A stretch of 64,000 nt of DNA from Bufo bufo (GCF_905171765.1 NC_053390.1:577680471-577744470), one strand, 5' to 3'. Numbered from the stretch's first letter, positions 43,981 to 55,141 are shown. The notes: generated by a model not told the origin, from the sequence alone. Numbers and translations: made by a program.

Positions 43981-43985
43981 GATAC

Positions 43986-44358
43986 CAATTCCTTCTCTCT
44001 GGTTAAAGTCATGAATAATAGAGGTGTATTTGTCTGCAGTGTGAACACATTCTCCCTGTGCTTTCAGAATGTAAAAGGCCTGCGGCAGTCACATGTATCC
44101 ACTTCTCAACCCATTCTTACCTTAGAGAAGGTAGCGTTCACGGGTGGGCCCCGGCCAGTGTACCAGAACGTATTCTTCACTGCACATACATGCACTTTCA
44201 TGTTTGTGGGTATAAAGGTAAATGTACATAAACGTGTCTAGCATATCAATAACTGCAGCGATCTATAAAAAGCGCGTACCTTTCGTGGTATCACGTTTGC
44301 AAACCTGCCGTGCTGTGGTCGGGTACTGCGCAGCCATTCAGGCCGCAGCAGGCCCTAA
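43986..44358. other. Unannotated DNA
   Basis: No gene or element was recognised between the LTR-like element and the next TTAA fragment. Confidence 0.4.
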
Positions 44359-45240
44359 TTAACCCATTGCTGACCAGCCTGTTTTGGACCATCATGACAA
44401 AGCAATATTTTTCTTTTTTTTTTCGCATCCCAAGAGCTATAACTTTTTCAATTTTCTATCAATGTAGCTATAGGAGGACATGTTTTTTTGTGCACTTTAA
44501 TTATTATATTTTTTTTTTTGGGGGGGGGGAAGAGCAATGCCTTAATACATTTTGCATAATTAATTTTCAGCATAAAGAACACGATAACTTTGCTCTCTGT
44601 ACGATTACAGCGATACCAAATACATAGTCTTTTTAATGTTTTACTACTTTTGCACAATAAAACCCTTTTTTAAAAAAGAAAAAAAGAAAATGGTTTTGCA
44701 TTGCCGCATCTAAAGACCCATAACCTTTTTATTTTTCGCTCTACAGAGCTGTGTGAGGTTTATTTTTGTTCATTTTACAGAGCTTCATTTTTGCAGGATG
44801 ACTTGTAGTTTTCTTTGGTATCATTTTGACACATAACATGTTTTGATTGCTTTTTTTTTGTTTGTTTTTTCTGAGGTGAAATAGCAAGAAACTGCAATTC
44901 TGCCTTTTTTTGTAAACGACATACACCTTACGGAATAAATTACATAACAGTGTGGTTGCGGGTCGTTACTAATGCAGCAGTACCAAATATGTGGAGGGGA
45001 TTTTATTTTTGCATTTTTTTTTTTTCCATTGAAAAGCCTTTTTTTTTTTTTATCTCAATAAAAAAATAAAAGCGTAGTTATTACTTGGAAATTTGTTTTA
45101 TTTAGTAAAATTTTATTTTTTATTTTTTTAAACAATTTACTTAACAGGTGATCTTATTATCGCTTCTATAATATCCTGCATTGCTAATAGTCATTACACA
45201 GCCACATGCAGGGGTTGCAGTTGCACGTGTACCCTCATGA
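44359..45240. mobile_element. Left part of a long TTAA-type element
   Basis: TTAACCCATTGCTGACCAGC at 44359 has the layout of the left edge at 15431. The body is AT-rich with poly-T and poly-G runs (about 44500-44530) and phrases such as ATAACTTTTTCAATTTTC that recall the long non-coding element at 15431-18225. No right edge was seen before the MITE at 45245. Confidence 0.4.
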
Positions 45241-45244
45241 ATTA

Positions 45245-45635
45245 GGCTACTTTCACACTTGCGCTTTCCCCTTCCGCTATTGAGATCCGTCATAGGATCT
45301 CAATAACCGGGGAAAACGCTTCCATTTTGTCTCCATTCATTGTCAATAGGGACAAAACGGTGTGTGCACCAGAATGCATTCCGTTCCGTTTGGTTCCCAT
45401 CGCGGACAGAATAACGCTGCAAGTCAATGGGGACTGATCCGTTTTCTATTGTGTCAGAGAAAACGGATCTGTCCCCCATTGATTTACGATGGTTATAGAG
45501 ACTGGTCCGTCATGGCTATTTTAAAGATCATACAACCAGATCCATTCATAACGGATGCATACGGTTGTATTATCGTGACGGAAGCATTTTTGCTGATCCA
45601 TGATGGATCCAGCAAAAATGCTGGTGTGAAAGTAG
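45245..45635. mobile_element. TWA-type MITE, decayed right flank
   Basis: The left tip GGCTACTTTCACACTTGCG follows TTA (45242-45244). The right end GCTGGTGTGAAAGTAG runs into ATA rather than CCTTA. The body is close to 10004-10464 and to the second half of 59345-59896 (CATCGCGGACAGAATAACGC). Confidence 0.8.
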
Positions 45636-45857
45636 ATATTTATGCCGCATAAGACACCAAGTGAGGGGCCCGTTTATGTTTTTCTCTTTGAAATCAATAG
45701 GGCACATTTTGTGGGTGGTTGTTTCAAGTAAAGTCCCCCGATGTTAACATGCCCTTACACTAAATTTATGATGATCTTTCACTGCCGATCTTATTTATGG
45801 GACTGAGGCTTTTTTTTCTGGATTTTGGTAATTACATAGGTTATATTTTGATAGAAG

Positions 45858-46157
45858 TTGAAGGGGTTTTCCAGGATTTTGATACTGATGACCTATCCTC
45901 AGTATCTGAGGACCTATCCTTCTCCGTGCTTACATTGTAAAGCGGCTGTGAATGGGGCTGAGCGGGATGCCAAGCACAGCCGCTATACAATGAACGATGC
46001 TGTTACTTGGTAAGCACAGGGAAGGCAGGAGAGCCGGTGCCTTCTCAAACAGCTGATAGGTGGGAGTCCGACACCGGGGACCCATGCCGATCAGATGCTG
46101 ATGATCTGTCCGGAAGATAGGTCATCAGTATCAAAATCCCGGAAAACCCCCTTTTAA
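45858..46157. mobile_element. TTAA-type fold-back element, 300 bp
   Basis: Left AAGGGGTTTTCCAGGATTTTG and right CAAAATCCCGGAAAACCCCC (here as family tips) are inverted, continuing with GATACTGATGACCTATCC against GATAGGTCATCAGTATC. The right end is on TTAA (46154-46157); the left target reads TTGA. The interior has an AAGCGGCTGTGAATGGGG...GCACAGCCGCT hairpin. Confidence 0.7.
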
Positions 46158-47519
46158 TATTGCTTTAGTATATTTCAGAAAGCAGTTATTACATGTTTGC
46201 ATACATAATACTGTATGCATGTGGTGACATGTTGTATTTGTGATATGTTGACTTATGTGGAAATCTAGCATTTGGTGCCTGGCCTCCGCCTTGTGAGGAG
46301 TGCACTGCATTTTAATGGAGTTGCTTTGTATTCTGAATAATGCATTCACCCCGTAGAAGATGGTGTAGAACACGCAGCTCTAGATGCTTATTAAAAATGA
46401 CAAGGAATTTTAAGTAATAAGCTTCTTAAGATTAAATACCAGTCTTGAATAGAATTTTGGATACTTAGGGGAAGGAAATATTGGAAAAATCAATCTCACT
46501 TTTATTTGACTTTTTAATAATTCATGAAGACTATTTGTATTGCAGCTTTATAGCCACATTCTGTACTGTAATCCAGCCAGAGAGATTGTACCGCATGGCA
46601 CTGGATGATAACCACACTGATAACAAGCACAGCGTGAATTACAGATCTCTCCTAGCATGGCAATGACATTGAAAAGAGTAGACGTGAAAAAACATGCTCA
46701 ACAATGTATGCCAGCGAATATCAATGCCAAGGGCAAGAGAAGGGTTTTTTCTGTATATGCCAGGTGAGAAAGACCTTTCACGCTGACAAATGTGTTTTCC
46801 TATGAAGTACTGCAGTGTTCAAGTGTGACTGGCACAGAGCTTTAATAGTATGGTCAATGTGAGTCGATTTGGTTCCTGTCGCCTCTTTTTGCCAGTAACG
46901 CTCATTATGACGTTGCACAATGACATCACGTGTAGTAGCAAAAATAGAAAGAAAATGTCTCAAAATACATTGCCCGCCTTCGATGCGCTGCAGGTCCTGT
47001 AGTGATATGGGCCAATTCACAATATATAGCGTTTTGAGTGTAGGACCGCGCTGCTTCACTCTCCATCAAGGGGTATCACAATGGGTTTCTTGCAGTGACC
47101 TACAACTCTTCACAACCGCCTTTATATAACCTTTAAAGGGATGTGCGTAATAGTGAAGTACCACCACAAGAGGTTAAAGATGTACGATTTATTATACTCA
47201 CAAGAGAAATAGTATAAAAAGCCTTAAAACATCGCTGTATAGCCTTATGTGCAGCGGATCCGCCGGAGTTATGAAGCGGCACATCCGCCAGTTCTAAATG
47301 TAAGACGGCTTCTGAGATGTCTTGCATTTAGACCATTTTCTGCACCTAAAACAGGAGTAGAAAATGGTAAATGCGATGATCCTGCCAGCCCGTCCTCTTC
47401 CCCGCCCACGTCACACCCACAATTTTAGACCTGGAGTGTGCGGGAAAAAGTAGCAGATTGTGGCGCTCCTAACCATTGCGCTGCAATCTGCACCCAAATT
47501 ACGCGTATTTCATATTACT
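46158..47519. other. Unannotated DNA
   Basis: The minus-strand frame at 46778-47059 (93 codons) has a protein-like composition but no motif I recognise, and nothing around it supports a gene. TTAA-adjacent CCTTTAAAGGGATG at 47130 may be an element edge. Confidence 0.35.
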
Positions 47520-47726
47520 AAATTACCCCCTTTTGTTTTTTTTACGCACATGCTTTCTTCTAAAAACAGCACCACCCCTGTCCGCAGGTTGTGCGTACTA
47601 TTGCAGCCCTACCCCATTGACGCCAATGGAGCCGAGCTGCAATACCAGACACAACCCATGGACAGAGGTGGTGCTGTTTTAAGAAGAATGCAGCCATGTA
47701 TATCTAATCCTGAACAGCCCCTTTAA
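47520..47726. mobile_element. TTAA-type element, right part
   Basis: The fold-back interior (CCCTGTCCGCAGGTTGTGCG versus ACAACCCATGGACAGAGG) is followed by CTGAACAGCCCCTTTAA, ending on TTAA at 47723-47726. The left tip was not identified. Confidence 0.5.
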
Positions 47727-47814
47727 ATGATTGCACTAATATGCTTTATCACTTAAAGGTGCACCAGTCTCCCGCTGTAAGCCATGGTGAAGTCACCTAC
47801 ACCGAGTGACACAG

Positions 47815-47926
47815 TTTCCTGTCCGCATCTTTTGTGGCCCCATTGAAATGAATGGGCCTGCATCTGACCCCCACAAAAAAATGCAGATCGGATGTGGACC
47901 AAAGATACGTTTGTGTGCATGAGCCC
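47815..47926. mobile_element. TWA-type MITE, right end only
   Basis: The right tip TTGTGTGCATGAGCCC ends at 47926, followed by TTA (47927-47929), which also begins the flank of the next MITE. The interior has CCATTGAAATGAATGGGCC. The left tip is missing. Confidence 0.65.
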
Positions 47927-47929
47927 TTA

Positions 47930-48348
47930 GGCCTCATGCACACGACCGTTGTTGTGTTCCGTTCTGCAAAATGGGGTTCCGTTATCGTTTTTGTTTCCGT
48001 GTGTCTTCCTTTATTTTTGGAGGATCACCAGACATGAAGGAAAGTAAAAAAAAATCTAAGACAGGTTTGCCATGCAAATGATAGGAAAAAAGCGGACGCG
48101 GATGACAATCTTGTGTACCTCTGTGTTTTTTAGCAGTCCCATTGACTTGAATGGGTCCGCAAACCGTTTTCCGCGAAAATAATAGGACGGGTTATATTTT
48201 TTTGACGGACTGGAACCCCGGACGCGGATGACAAACGGTGCATTAGCCGAGTTTTCAACGGACCCATTGAAAGTCAATGGGTCCGCAGAAAATCACGAAA
48301 AACGGAACAACAGACACAGAATAAAGCAATGGTCGTGTGCATGAGGCC
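47930..48348. mobile_element. TWA-type MITE with TTA duplication
   Basis: Tips GGCCTCATGCACACGACCG and (right) GGTCGTGTGCATGAGGCC are inverted repeats, with TTA at 47927-47929 and 48349-48351. The interior includes CGGACCCATTGAAAGTCAAT and GACGCGGATGACAA words, shared with 55964-56780. Confidence 0.9.
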
Positions 48349-48351
48349 TTA

Positions 48352-49635
48352 CACTGACAGTTGGCATAGGCTTCTGTAGCTGGCAGGGCCGGGCTACCTT
48401 AGCAGCCATCAGCACACAGGAGCCGATGGGTTGAGTTAGGGAGCATCCAGTTAGATGTGGCGGTGAGCATTGACAACCTCATCTAAGGGGTTAATCCGCC
48501 GACACAGGAGTTTTCACTGATGCGGTGGTTACAGCAGGTGATCGCCTGGCAGTACTTGTGCATGTTGGGAAGGGGTTAATTATAAAATTACCTTACATGA
48601 ATGTAATTGAAGTTTACTGTGTGTTTTTCCAAAAGCTGCATAAACACTGGTATCTTGTTGCAAAAAAACCTCATGCAATTTTTTTAACGTTAAAGTTTTT
48701 TCTAAAATGCAGCACCCCTGTGGCTGCAGCCGAGCTATTGAAAGGAGCCCACCCCACTCCTGTCGCCCGAGCCTCTTGTTGGGGAGCCATCTTCTGCCCC
48801 GTTTATAACCGATGTGACAGCTATGCTGAATCGCCTTCCGTACGGATCCTGACAGACCCCATACCGGCCATCTGGACTTGGGTATTTTTGGCAGGAAAAA
48901 CTCTTGCAGATTGAGCTGTTCCCTCTGTCAGAAATACAGGAAACCTTGATGAAAAAAGCTTCTACTGCAAGTGTGAACTGCGCCTAGGAATACAATTGTC
49001 CTGGGACTCTTGAACAGTAGTTAGGATGTAGCCTCCTGTTTATGGTACTTCAGTAAGACCTGTCCCCTTTTCTGCTGTCTGTGTTTTATTTATTTGTATT
49101 AGAATTTTTTATAAATACCGAACTCACAGTAAAGAGAATCCTAGATAACCCCTCACCCCTACAAACCTGCACAAGAGGATCCGGGAGGGAGAGGAAAAGA
49201 AGAAATAAAAAAAACAAAAATTCTTCTTTCCTCAGACCAGTAGACTACTGACTCCAACTGCCAGACCTGTAATATCCTTTCCCATAAAGGACATGTATAA
49301 TGCCCAGTATTTTCTTGTGATTACATTGCATCTCAGAGACAACAGGCAGTGTAATGAAGCGGTAGTAGCAATTGCATGGAGCACCGCCTGACCGCCGTGA
49401 GGATAGGTAATCAATATGTACTGTCTGCACGACCCCTTTAACAGACCTGCCATGCACATTGCTATAGTGCGACACGGCCCATTTATTCAGTGTCTTAAGA
49501 TCGTTTTTCTTGCCACATAAACAGATCTTAAAACCACTAGCCTTTTTTTTTTTTGGCTACTGGCATTTTTTTGACTCCTTTTAAAAAAAAAAAAAAAACA
49601 GCACGCGGTAGCTCTTACGGTTTTCACACCTCTAG
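48352..49635. other. Unannotated DNA with small repeat pieces
   Basis: 48430-48585 resembles the right interior of the long TTAA element at 15431-18225 (CTGATGCGG words, ending GGAAGGGGTTAA). CTGCAAGTGTGAACTGCGCC near 48965 looks like an isolated TWA MITE right tip. No gene was recognised. Confidence 0.35.
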
Positions 49636-50380
49636 AAAACGCAGTGGCCCAGATTTACTAATCCTATAATGGTGTTAGCTTGGACAGGCAGTGTAGACCT
49701 GCACCAGCTTTAGAACGGGCTCAGGCTGGAGGATAAATCTGGTGTGGGATAGAAACCTTTCTCTGACTCTACCAGCTATTGGTTGGCTTACTTTAAGTCT
49801 GAATTTTACGCCAGAATTGTGGCCCAATTTTGGAGCCAAATTGCATATTTTAGACCCCACCCCTTTTGCATAAAGCTCCACCCATTTCCACATCTCTGCC
49901 CCCTTGACAAGCACTTAAAGGGAACCTGTCACCTGGATTTTGGGTATAGAGCTGAGGACATGGGTTGCTAGATGGCCGCTAGCACATCCACAATACCCAG
50001 TCCCCATAGCTCTGTGTGCTTTTATTGTGTAAAAAAAACGATTTTATACATATGCAAATTATCCTGAGATGAGTCAGAGCTTGAAAATATGACTTCTCTG
50101 GTCACACAAGATATGACTCTTTAATGTTAATTTGCATAAAAGGCGGGAAGTACAAAAATGCATAATACTTATTGAATTCGTCTGAAAATGAAATGAAAAG
50201 TGTAATTTATATGTTTAGGGTAACACCATGAACATTTAGAAACGCTCAGTGAAGGTAGCATAGTAGAGGTGACAGGTCCCCTTTAAGGAAACTGTGTAGA
50301 AACCCTAGATGCGCCAATTTGCCCCACTTTTTTTGACAGACTTTTGGCCCAGACATATTAGTAAATCTTGCCCACTGTGC
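49636..50380. mobile_element. Old TIR element split by a TTAA element
   Basis: CAGTGGCCCAGATTTACTAA (49641) and TTAGTAAATCTTGCCCACTG (ending 50378) are inverted repeats. The CAGTG end would suit a hAT-like element, but the flanking 8-mers do not match, so target duplication is unproven. The interior is non-coding and interrupted at 49915-50286. Confidence 0.55.
49915..50286. mobile_element. TTAA-flanked element (AGGGAACCTGTCACC tip)
   Basis: Left TTAAAGGGAACCTGTCACC and right AGGTGACAGGTCCCCTTTAA are inverted repeats with TTAA at both ends (49915-49918, 50283-50286). It is 372 bp and non-coding. The same tip family is seen at 53747. Confidence 0.85.
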
Positions 50381-50557
50381 GCAAAAACTGCAAGTACTTA
50401 TGTTGGTGTGTGTTTTTGTTTTTTTGTACAGGAAATTCATGGGTATAAGGACGCTATTAGTGTTCACATATTGCGTTCATCCGTTCACTTCTATATATCA
50501 AATGCATCTGTGAATCAGTATTTGGCGAATCCCTGCCTCTAAATATGCTCAGTGTAA

Positions 50558-51196
50558 GGCAGAATGCACACGGACGTGAGCGATCCGTGGTATCCCGGCC
50601 TGGCATCCTGCTGACAGCAGGAGCGCACCGCGTCATTGGTTGCTATGACGCCGTGCGCTTCATGCCGCCGCTGCACTACAGTAATACACTTGTCTGATCT
50701 ATAAGAGTGTATTACTATAGTACAGCGGCGGCATGAAGCGCACGGCGTCATAGCAACCAATGACGCCGTGCGCTCCTGCTGTCAGCAGGATGCCAGGCCG
50801 GGATACCACGGATCAACTCACGTCTGTGTTTCACGGACGTGTGCAGCACGTGTTCTCCACGGACAGCACGCGTCCCTATTCATTTTAATGTGTGTATTCA
50901 CACATCAGTGTTTTGGCACGGTCCGTGGGTCTGTTTTTATATATTTAGCACGGGTGCATGCTCTATTTTGTCCGTGTTCACAGATCCATCACGCCCATTA
51001 TAGTCATCCGTGTTGCATCTGTGTTTCACGAATCATTAAGAAGAGTCTTTAAAAATTTTTTTTTTTAACTGTTCAGTGTCGGTGAAACACGGACAGCAAA
51101 AAAATGACACACGGATCCTTCACGGACAGCTTCACGGATGCATCACTGACCACCTGCTCACGGATTTGAGCACGGACACGGAAGTGTGAATGAGGC
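50558..51196. mobile_element. TWA-type MITE with giant central hairpin
   Basis: The left GGCAGAATGCACACGGACG after TAA and the right GGAAGTGTGAATGAGGC before TTAA are imperfect inverted tips. At 50582-50814 two arms of about 105 bp pair nearly perfectly, containing ATTGGTTGCTATGACGCCGTG and GCGGCGGCATGAAGCGC. That module is shared with 18626-18848. The right half is rich in CACGGACAG and CACGGATC words. Non-coding. Confidence 0.75.
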
Positions 51197-51402
51197 TTAA
51201 CAATAAAACTTACGACATCTATATGTGATTTGATGGCCATATTTCTAGTATCGGCTCCAAAATTTAATCTATAAAAGAACCTATTTCTTAATCCATTTTT
51301 GTCTCGTCTCCGATAGATTGTTCACCCTTGGTGATAGCTGTTTGTATATCTTTCTTGTGCCATTTGTAGTCTTATAAAATGTGAGAGCCTTATGACACTG
51401 GG

Positions 51403-51939
51403 CAGCGATGGACTGGCCATCGGGAGTACCGGGAGAATCCCGGTGGGCCGATCGAATTATGGGCCGGCCAGGGCCGCCATCAGGGGGCCCTGGCCGCACG
51501 ACCCCCCTGCACGCACAGTACACTCAGCGGCGGCATCACTACCAGACGGGGGCGGGGCGGTTATCAGCGAGGCCCTGATAGACTGAAGAGAGATGTTAGC
51601 CCCGTCCCCGGCTCAGCTGAATAGATGGATGTGAGCCCCGCCTCCTGCTTCGCCCTCCAGCGCAGCTGAATGAATGTGAGCCCCTCCCCTACTGCTGCTC
51701 CGCCCCCCGTTTAGCAGAATGGATGGCTGTGAGCACCGCCACCACCCCTCCTGCCGCTCCGCCCCCGGCTCTGCTGAATGGATGGATGTGAGCCACGCCT
51801 CTCTTGTTTCCCCGCCCCCGGCTCTGCTGAATGGATGTATGTGAGCCCCACCCCTTTATTTGCTCCGCCCCCGGTGGGCCGGTCAGTGGGCCGGTCTGGC
51901 TGAAGTCCAGGGCCACTTTATTGTCCCAGTCCATCCCTG
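51403..51939. mobile_element. hAT-like MITE with exact 8-bp duplication
   Basis: Tips CAGCGATGGACTGGCC and (right) CCCAGTCCATCCCTG are inverted. The exact 8-bp duplication ACACTGGG lies at 51395-51402 and 51940-51947. Subterminal GGTGGGCC words occur at both ends. The interior has about five degenerate copies of a 52-54-bp unit (51600-51870) around GCTGAATGGATGGATGTGAG and CCGCCCCCGGCTC. Confidence 0.9.
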
Positions 51940-51947
51940 ACACTGGG

Positions 51948-52707
51948 GAAAAGATAACATTGGGTATTACATGACTGTTTTAGTAACTACTTGCATTCCC
52001 CATGTCATAACTAATCTGGAGCATCTATTCTTATGACTCTGTTGTGCCGTTCATCCATTATTCCTACTAGAAGTTTATGAATGAATTCTCAGCAGTCTGG
52101 AATAAAAGTCCATCTAGGTGTTACCGTTTGGGGTTTGACCCTCTCCAGTCAGTGCTGTGTGCGGCAGACTGTGCAGAGACACAACCCCAACTGGTAACAC
52201 CCAGATGGACCTTTTATAGCAGACTGCTGGGAATTCATTCATCAACTTCTAGTAGGAATAATACAACATGCAGTCATAAGAAAAGATACCCCAGAGCTGT
52301 TGTAACTGGAGGATAGTCTTGAGCGAATTGAGCTTCAGATCATAGATCCGAAGTCGATTTGTTCAAAAACTTTGTTTTTATACTGTTTCTGTACAACATT
52401 AAAATATATTGGCTTTGTGGATCCAAGCTTTGTACCGCCCGAAATCGCGCGATACTTCGGTGAATGACTATGGTATTCATATCTGCGTTTTTAAAAACAG
52501 GAATCCAAAGTGGGCTTCGATACCGGGGAACCAGCCAGTACCAAATCCAACTTCGACGATATGAACTTTGACTCCACGGGGCCAATACGTTTTAATGTTG
52601 TACAAAAACATTAAAGCATTAAAACAAAGTTTTTGAACTAAGCGACTTCAGATCTATGCGCTCAAGCCTTTTGAGAATACAAGTAGTTACTAAAACAGAC
52701 CTGTTAA
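51948..52707. mobile_element. Palindromic TTAA-family element, split by a MITE
   Basis: TTTTAGTAACTACTTGCATT on the left is the inverse of the family pattern at the right (AAGTAGTTACTAAAACAGAC). Inner arms CCAGATGGACCTTTTATAG and CTATAAAAG-like partners form a fold-back around 52120-52210. The right end lies on TTAA (52704-52707). The left end is decayed. A hAT-like MITE sits at 52314-52671. Confidence 0.5.
52314..52671. mobile_element. Palindromic hAT-like MITE
   Basis: Left TAGTCTTGAGCGAATTGAGC and right TGCGCTCAAGCCTT, with arms CTTCAGATCATAG and the inverse GACTTCAGATCTATG-type, form a fold-back centred near 52460-52500. The flanking sequences GGAGGATA and TGAGAATA agree at six of eight positions. 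Same family as 24540-24941. Confidence 0.6.
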
Positions 52708-53108
52708 GGGGCTGTGCACTTTTTACTATTGATGACCTATCCTCGGGATGGGTCATCAGTATGATATCAGAGAGGGTCTGACCCCTGGCACCCCCACCGA
52801 TCAGCTGTTTCAAGAGAAGGAAGCGTTCATACGAGCGCTGCCTTCTCTGCTCTGTTTACCTGATCGCTGCAGCAGTGGTGAGCAGGTGTAACTACAAGTA
52901 TGGCGTCCCCATTCTCTTCTATGGGACAGCTTTGTAGTATTCACTTGAACAGACAGAGCCGTCCCATAGAAATGAATAGTGACGCCATACTTGTAATTAC
53001 ACCTGCTCGCCGCACCAATTGCAGACTGAAGAGAAGGCAGTGCTCATACCAGCACTGCCATCTTTGCTCTAACAGCTAATCGGCAGGGCTGCCAGGGGTC
53101 CTGAGGAT
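52704..53108. mobile_element. TTAA-type element sharing its TTAA with the neighbour
   Basis: It begins TTAAGGGGCTGTGCACTTTT on the same TTAA that ends the previous element, and continues TTGATGACCTATCCTCGGGA, as in 45858-46157. The interior hairpin pairs ACAAGTATGGCGTCCCCATT with GACGCCATACTTGTAATTAC (52896-53000). The right end is decayed near GGTCCTGAGGATAAAAGG. Confidence 0.5.
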
Positions 53109-53349
53109 AAAAGGAAACTTATAACCACAAAATGCAGTGTAATCTGTAAGCAGCATGTTATAAATCAGATTAATTTAATATATAGGTTTTTGGGAAAAGG
53201 TTCTGTAAAACCTGTAATTTCATACATTAATTTCTCGGCTCTTCCTGAGCTTTTGATGGCCCCTTTGGCGAATCTCTATGTAAGTGAGAACACAGACATG
53301 GCAGTCAGTCGCTGATAAGGCCGTCCATTCAGGCGTTCTTGTAAATGAG

Positions 53350-53750
53350 TTAGAGGACCTTTCACCGCTCCTGACATGTCTGTTTTAATAGCTTCAAGCA
53401 TTCCCCATGTAATAACAATTCTGGGGCATCTCTTCTTATGTCTGTATGTTGTGCCATTCCTTTATAATTTGCACTAGAAGTTATGAATGAACTGCTATTA
53501 GCCTTCAGAGGGTACAGAGGGGAGGTAACCAGTTGGGGGGGGGGGGGTTACCTGCACAGTCTGAATATTGCAGCACTGAACAGAAAGATTAATGAAGGCT
53601 AGTAGCAATTCATTCATAACTTCTAGAAGGAATAATAAAGGAATGGCATAAGCTAGAGGCAAAATAATAGATGTTCGAGAATAGTTATTACCTGGGGATG
53701 CATGAAGCTATTAAAACAGGCATGTCAGGAGAGGTGACAGGTCCTCTTAA
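53350..53750. mobile_element. Palindromic TTAA-family element
   Basis: Left TTAGAGGACCTTTCACC and right GGTGACAGGTCCTCTTAA are inverted repeats. Arms continue with CTCCTGACATG versus CATGTCAGGAG and GAAGTTATGAATGAACTG-type versus ATTCATTCATAACTTCTAG. A poly-G run (about 53537-53549) lies near the centre. The right end TTAA (53747-53750) is also the left end of the next element. Confidence 0.75.
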
Positions 53751-55141
53751 AAAGGAACCTGTCCCCATGTTCTGACATATAAAACCAAATTGTTTACCCT
53801 GATGGTTCCCAGCGATCGATCCATAAGGCCCCTTGCAGATGAGCGTGTCCGGATGCGTTGCGGCAAACCCACACGAGTAGGTACCCAATTGCAGTCAGTT
53901 TTGACTGCGATTGCGTTCCGTTCAGTTTTTATCGCGCGGGTGCAATGCGTTTTGCACGCACGTGATAAAAAACTGAATGTGGTACCCAGACCCGAACTTC
54001 TTCACAGAAGTTCAGGTTTGGGTTCAAGGTTGTGTAGATGTAATTATTTTCCCTTATAACATGGTCAATTGAGGGTTAAAAAATATTAACTCACCTCCTC
54101 CAATTGATCAGGTAGCTGCCGGTCTCCTGTTCTTTCTTCAGGACCTGTCAAAGGACCTGTGGTGACGTCACTGAGCTCATCACATGGTCCAATCACATGG
54201 TCCATCACCACAGTGATGGACCATGTGATTGGACCATGTGATGTGACGTCACCACAGGTCCTTTAGTCGGCAGCTCATGATTAAAGAAGTAAGAAGGTGA
54301 GTTAATTTTATTTTTTAACTCTCAATTGACCTTGTACTATGCATTCTGTATTAAAGAATGCTATTATTTTCCCTTCTAACCATGTTATAAGGGAAAATAA
54401 TACAGTGAGTAGACTGTCATCATAGCAACAATGCGTGAAAATCGCACCACATCCGCACTTTCTTGCGCATGCTTGCGACTTTTACACAGCCCCATTTACT
54501 TCTAAGGGTCCTGCGTTGAGTGATAAATGCACAATATAGAGCATGCTGCGATTTTCACACAACGCACAAGTGAATGGGTCCGGATTCAGTGCAGGCGCAA
54601 TGCGCTCACCTCCCGCATTGCACCGCGCGGAAATCTCGCCCGTGTGAAAGGGGCCTAATCTTCTCAGGACTAACCTGTCCTATTTTATCGCCTTATAAAG
54701 CTTTCCCGCCTTTTATGCTAATTAACATAAGAGTCATATCTTACATGTTTGACCTGAGAAGAGTCATATTTTCTCGGAGCCAAGCACCCCCGCCCCGCCT
54801 AAGAAACGCCCCGATCGATAAAATCATGCGCAATATTCATTTCGGGCAGAGCTACGTTGCAAGTGCAAATGGAAGGGCAAGTGCGCGATTTTGGACGCGA
54901 TTACAAGCAGTGAGGTCAGAAATTGGCTGTCAATCAAAGTCTAGGGGGAGGGAAATAGGCTATGATGGCGTGAGGGGAAGGAATTCTTTATGCAAATGAG
55001 CGGGAAAGCTTTATAGGACGATAAAATAGGACAGGTTGGTCCTGAGAAGATTATGGATCGATAGCGGGGACTATCAGGGTAAACAAATATTAAGGTACAT
55101 TCGGTTTTATATGTCAGAACGTGGTGACCGGTTCCCTTTAA
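53747..55141. mobile_element. TTAA fold-back element hosting a MITE
   Basis: Left TTAAAAAGGAACCTGTCC and right GACCGGTTCCCTTTAA, continuing TTCTGACATATAAAACC against GGTTTTATATGTCAGAA, are inverted and lie on TTAA. The arms extend past the nested MITE (53827-54655): TAATCTTCTCAGGACTAACC on the left matches the inverse of GGTCCTGAGAAGATTATGG on the right. The right arm thus preserves the site without the MITE. Non-coding. Confidence 0.8.
53827..54655. mobile_element. TWA-type MITE with TAA duplication, 829 bp
   Basis: Tips GGCCCCTTGCAGATGAGCG and (right) GCCCGTGTGAAAGGGGCC are imperfect inverted repeats, flanked by TAA (53824-53826, 54656-54658). A central hairpin at about 54160-54253 pairs GGTGACGTCA with TGACGTCACC through CACATGGTCCAATCACATGG arms. 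Outer interior arms share TTTCCCTTATAACATGGTCA. Non-coding. Confidence 0.85.

Noticed and set aside
46778..47059. 93-codon minus-strand frame with protein-like composition
   Set aside because: No recognised motif, no splice or promoter context, and not supported by neighbours. It could be checked by protein search, but is not reported as a gene.
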